A stretch of DNA of 8,054 nt from an uncultured Veillonella sp. GTDB lineage: Bacteria > Bacillota > Negativicutes > Veillonellales > Veillonellaceae. The notes under the pieces were generated by a model. The model ran no database searches. It was not told where the DNA came from and saw nothing but the letters and a program-made list of their open reading frames with translations. Shown here piece after piece: positions 6,286 through 8,054 of this stretch (its first letter is position 1; every line of letters begins with the position of its first letter). The stretch lies in the NCBI RefSeq assembly GCF_934190855.1, contig NZ_CAKPTN010000074.1:1-8054 (forward strand). The letters run 5' to 3'. A program made the position numbers and the translations under genes.

Positions 6286-7080
6286 TTAATTCATCAATTG
6301 CTCTTGAACCTTATACATACATAAGGCAGCTGCTACACTTACATTTAAAGACTCCATATCGCCATACATAGGAATCATAATACGATTTGTACACAGATTC
6401 ATAACTTCTGGAGTCACACCATTACCTTCATTGCCTAACACTAACATAGTTCGTTTGGCATACTCTACAGAATAATATAGTTCAGAATCTTCTAAAGCCG
6501 TTACATAAGTAGTCATATTTGATTCAGCTACAATATCATTTAACATTGATAAGGTAACATCTTCATATAAAGGTATTTTATGTAAAGCGCTCATTGTACT
6601 GCGCACCGTCTTATCATTAAAAGGATCTACAGTACCTTTCATCAAGAATATCCCTTTAACACCTGCTGCAACTGCAGTGCGAATAATAGTGCCTAAATTA
6701 CCAGGATCTTGGACCCCATCTAGTGTAATATATAAGCCGTCTTCAATAGTAACAGAATCAATAGCATGTTTTGGCTTGGCTACTATAGCAACAACACCTT
6801 GACCATTTACAGTATTATCTACTTTATCAAATACAGGATCTTGTACGATATACGTAGGCACTGATTGAATAGAGTCTAAGTTTAATAAATCTAAAACATT
6901 TTTATCTTGTGATTTAGATTCACGAATAACAATTGTTTTGACTGCACCCATAGCTGCTATATCACGAATAGAGCGGATGCCTTCAACAATATATTCACCA
7001 TTTTTTTGACGATTCTTACGCTGACCTAATGAAATAATACGCTTAATCGTTTTATTATCTTTCGATTGGATAAATTCCAT
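6286..7080 (-). CDS. TrmH/SpoU-family RNA 2'-O-methyltransferase
   Basis: A SPOUT-class enzyme that transfers a methyl group from S-adenosylmethionine to a ribose 2'-hydroxyl of rRNA or tRNA. The 264 residues hold an N-terminal substrate-binding domain (about 1-95, with YIVEGIRSIRD near residues 30-40) and a C-terminal SpoU knot domain. Motif 1 is DPGNLGTIIRTA at 125-136. Motif 2 is LGNEGNGV at 215-222. Motif 3 is MESLNVSVAAAL at 242-253, which closes the knotted cofactor site. This layout fits RlmB or YsgA-like 23S rRNA methyltransferases better than the short TrmL type, but the target base cannot be read from sequence. A longer frame to 7125 overlaps the ABC gene; the ATG at 7080 has GGGAG five bases upstream, so I chose it. 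It begins one base after the ABC transporter stop codon, so translation is coupled, and is followed by a strong terminator. Confidence 0.92.
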   Translation of the reverse strand: MEFIQSKDNKTIKRIISLGQRKNRQKNGEYIVEGIRSIRDIAAMGAVKTIVIRESKSQDKNVLDLLNLDSIQSVPTYIVQDPVFDKVDNTVNGQGVVAIVAKPKHAIDSVTIEDGLYITLDGVQDPGNLGTIIRTAVAAGVKGIFLMKGTVDPFNDKTVRSTMSALHKIPLYEDVTLSMLNDIVAESNMTTYVTALEDSELYYSVEYAKRTMLVLGNEGNGVTPEVMNLCTNRIMIPMYGDMESLNVSVAAALCMYKVQEQLMN

Positions 7081-7081
7081 A

Positions 7082-8054
7082 CTAACTCCCGCTTTGTTGA
7101 TTACTCCAGAGATTATAAAAGGCACCGTTCAAATTGATAAGCTCTTCAAAAGCTCCTTTTTCTAATATTTTACCATATTCTAGGTACACTATTTTATTAG
7201 CATCTTGTACAGTGGAAAGTCGATGAGCAATGCTTACGATGGTTTTGCTACCTCGTATATTTTCAATGCTAGCTTGAATTTGTTTCTCCGTATGACTATC
7301 AATATTGGCTGTAGCCTCATCTAGCAATAGAATAGGTGTTTTTCTAATTAGAGTACGTCCAAATGCCAATAATTGCTTTTGACCATCAGACAACAAGGAA
7401 CCTAAATAACCTACAGGTGTATTATAGCCCTCTGGTAAATGTTCAATCATAGAATCTAAATTCACTTGTTTCGCTGCATCTACCATATCCTCATATGAAA
7501 TAGACGTGTCAAAAAGTGTTAAGTTATCCTTTATAGAACCTTTGAATAAATACGCTTGCTGAAAGACATAGCCCATTAAATGACGCAGTACAGAACTATC
7601 ATATTTCGCAATATCAATGCCATTAATATAGATAGCACCTTTTGTAGGCTTATAAAGTCCCATTAACAAGGATAGAAGTGTTGACTTACCACTACCAGAA
7701 GGGCCTACGATGCCTATAAATTCCCCTGCTTTAATACTTAACGTAAAGTCCTCTAACGCGTATATATCGTTATTGTCATAAGAAAACCATACATGATCAA
7801 AGTCAATAGATTCAATATGTCTAAATTCATGAGGAACTTCATTAGCCATTTGACGCTCTTCTTCCTCTAATAAAGGAACTAATCTTTCCGCACCAGCTAA
7901 TGCACTTTGTAATGAATTATATTTATCAGCTATTTCTTTTAATGGTTGAAAGAATCGATCCATATATTGGATGAAGGCAAATACAGTACCAGCATCAGCC
8001 ACAGAATCTATTATATTTGTTGTAGTAAAAATAACGATTAATGCAACAAAGAAT
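7082..8054 (-). CDS. ABC exporter half-transporter (membrane plus ATPase domains), 5' end outside window
   Basis: The frame is open to the window edge, so only the last 323 residues are present and the GTG at 8002 is an internal valine codon. The first part is the end of the membrane domain, including a hydrophobic stretch FFVALIVIF, then FAFIQYMDRFFQPL and the coupling region into the ATPase. Counting from the GTG, the ATPase has Walker A GPSGSGKST at 100-108, Q-loop VFQQ at 146-149, signature LSDGQ at 204-208, Walker B ILLLDE at 224-229, D-loop ANID at 232-235 and switch His260 in AHRLST. All catalytic residues are present. The LSxGQ with a non-Gly third residue and the NID D-loop resemble the YheH/LmrD/TM288 half of heterodimeric multidrug exporters. 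The partner half, if any, would lie beyond 8054. Substrate unknown. It ends one base before the methyltransferase gene. Confidence 0.93.
   Translation of the reverse strand, partial: FFVALIVIFTTTNIIDSVADAGTVFAFIQYMDRFFQPLKEIADKYNSLQSALAGAERLVPLLEEEERQMANEVPHEFRHIESIDFDHVWFSYDNNDIYALEDFTLSIKAGEFIGIVGPSGSGKSTLLSLLMGLYKPTKGAIYINGIDIAKYDSSVLRHLMGYVFQQAYLFKGSIKDNLTLFDTSISYEDMVDAAKQVNLDSMIEHLPEGYNTPVGYLGSLLSDGQKQLLAFGRTLIRKTPILLLDEATANIDSHTEKQIQASIENIRGSKTIVSIAHRLSTVQDANKIVYLEYGKILEKGAFEELINLNGAFYNLWSNQQSGS
7086..7090 (-). promoter_or_regulatory. Ribosome binding site deciding the methyltransferase start
   Basis: GGGAG on the minus strand, 5 bases before the ATG at 7080. It is made from the last sense codons of the ABC transporter gene, so the methyltransferase is likely translated by ribosomes finishing the transporter. 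Confidence 0.75.

Noticed and set aside
7081..7125. Start of the RNA methyltransferase at the ATG at 7125
   Set aside because: It would overlap the ABC gene by 44 bases and add 15 non-conserved residues, while the ATG at 7080 has a GGGAG site at ideal spacing.
7082..8002. ABC gene as a short 306-residue protein starting at the GTG at 8002
   Set aside because: The same frame stays open to 8054 and encodes membrane-domain sequence typical of a full half-transporter, so the GTG is an internal Val codon.
1..8054. Mobile element, CRISPR array, tRNA or rRNA
   Set aside because: No transposase or integrase, no direct-repeat array with regular spacers and no cloverleaf or rRNA sequence was seen; all gene-free stretches are under 200 bases.

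Overview
This window looks like chromosome from a low-GC, Gram-positive-related anaerobe. The AT-rich coding, strong AGGAGG-type ribosome binding sites and set of families point to the Firmicutes. The combination, including a PheB-type ACT protein next to hom-thrB and HtpX next to Ndk, is most like the Negativicutes (a Veillonella-like organism). That placement is inference from gene content and sequence style, not from a search. All nine genes lie on the minus strand, so transcription runs from high to low coordinates. I see no tRNA, rRNA, CRISPR array, insertion sequence or prophage gene.

In order of transcription: (1) 8054-6286 holds the 3' part of a multidrug-type ABC exporter half-transporter. 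It is followed after one base by a SpoU/TrmH-family RNA methyltransferase, and then by a clear intrinsic terminator (6208-6243). (2) At about 6204-6175 a new promoter (TTGATT, 18 bp, extended -10 TGGTACAAT) opens a short leader. That leader contains a second terminator-like hairpin with a T6 tract immediately before the next gene. (3) 6113-1575 is a tightly packed run of five genes: a YdjC/ChbG-type (HpnK-like) deacetylase, a UPF0104 / lysylphosphatidylglycerol-synthase-TM-type membrane protein, a PheB-type ACT-domain protein, homoserine dehydrogenase (hom) and homoserine kinase (thrB). Junctions are a 4-base overlap, 13 bp, 23 bp and 3 bp. (4) A short AT-rich gap (1520-1574) holds an extended -10 promoter overlapped by an inverted repeat. 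It leads into htpX (membrane zinc protease), ndk (nucleoside diphosphate kinase) and the start of a PduO-type cobalamin adenosyltransferase that runs off the low-coordinate end.

Functionally, hom and thrB perform two successive steps of threonine synthesis (aspartate semialdehyde to homoserine to O-phosphohomoserine). The ACT protein beside them is a plausible amino-acid sensor. The two upstream genes are not amino-acid genes: a carbohydrate deacetylase plus a polytopic putative lipid transporter suggests work on a lipid-linked sugar or envelope glycan. The most interesting point is that this mixed operon appears to be preceded by an attenuator-like leader, in which the terminator stem and an alternative hairpin share bases. 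The remaining genes are ordinary housekeeping functions. For four genes the longest open frame starts upstream of, or across, the ribosome binding site; I moved those starts to the ATG that the site actually serves.
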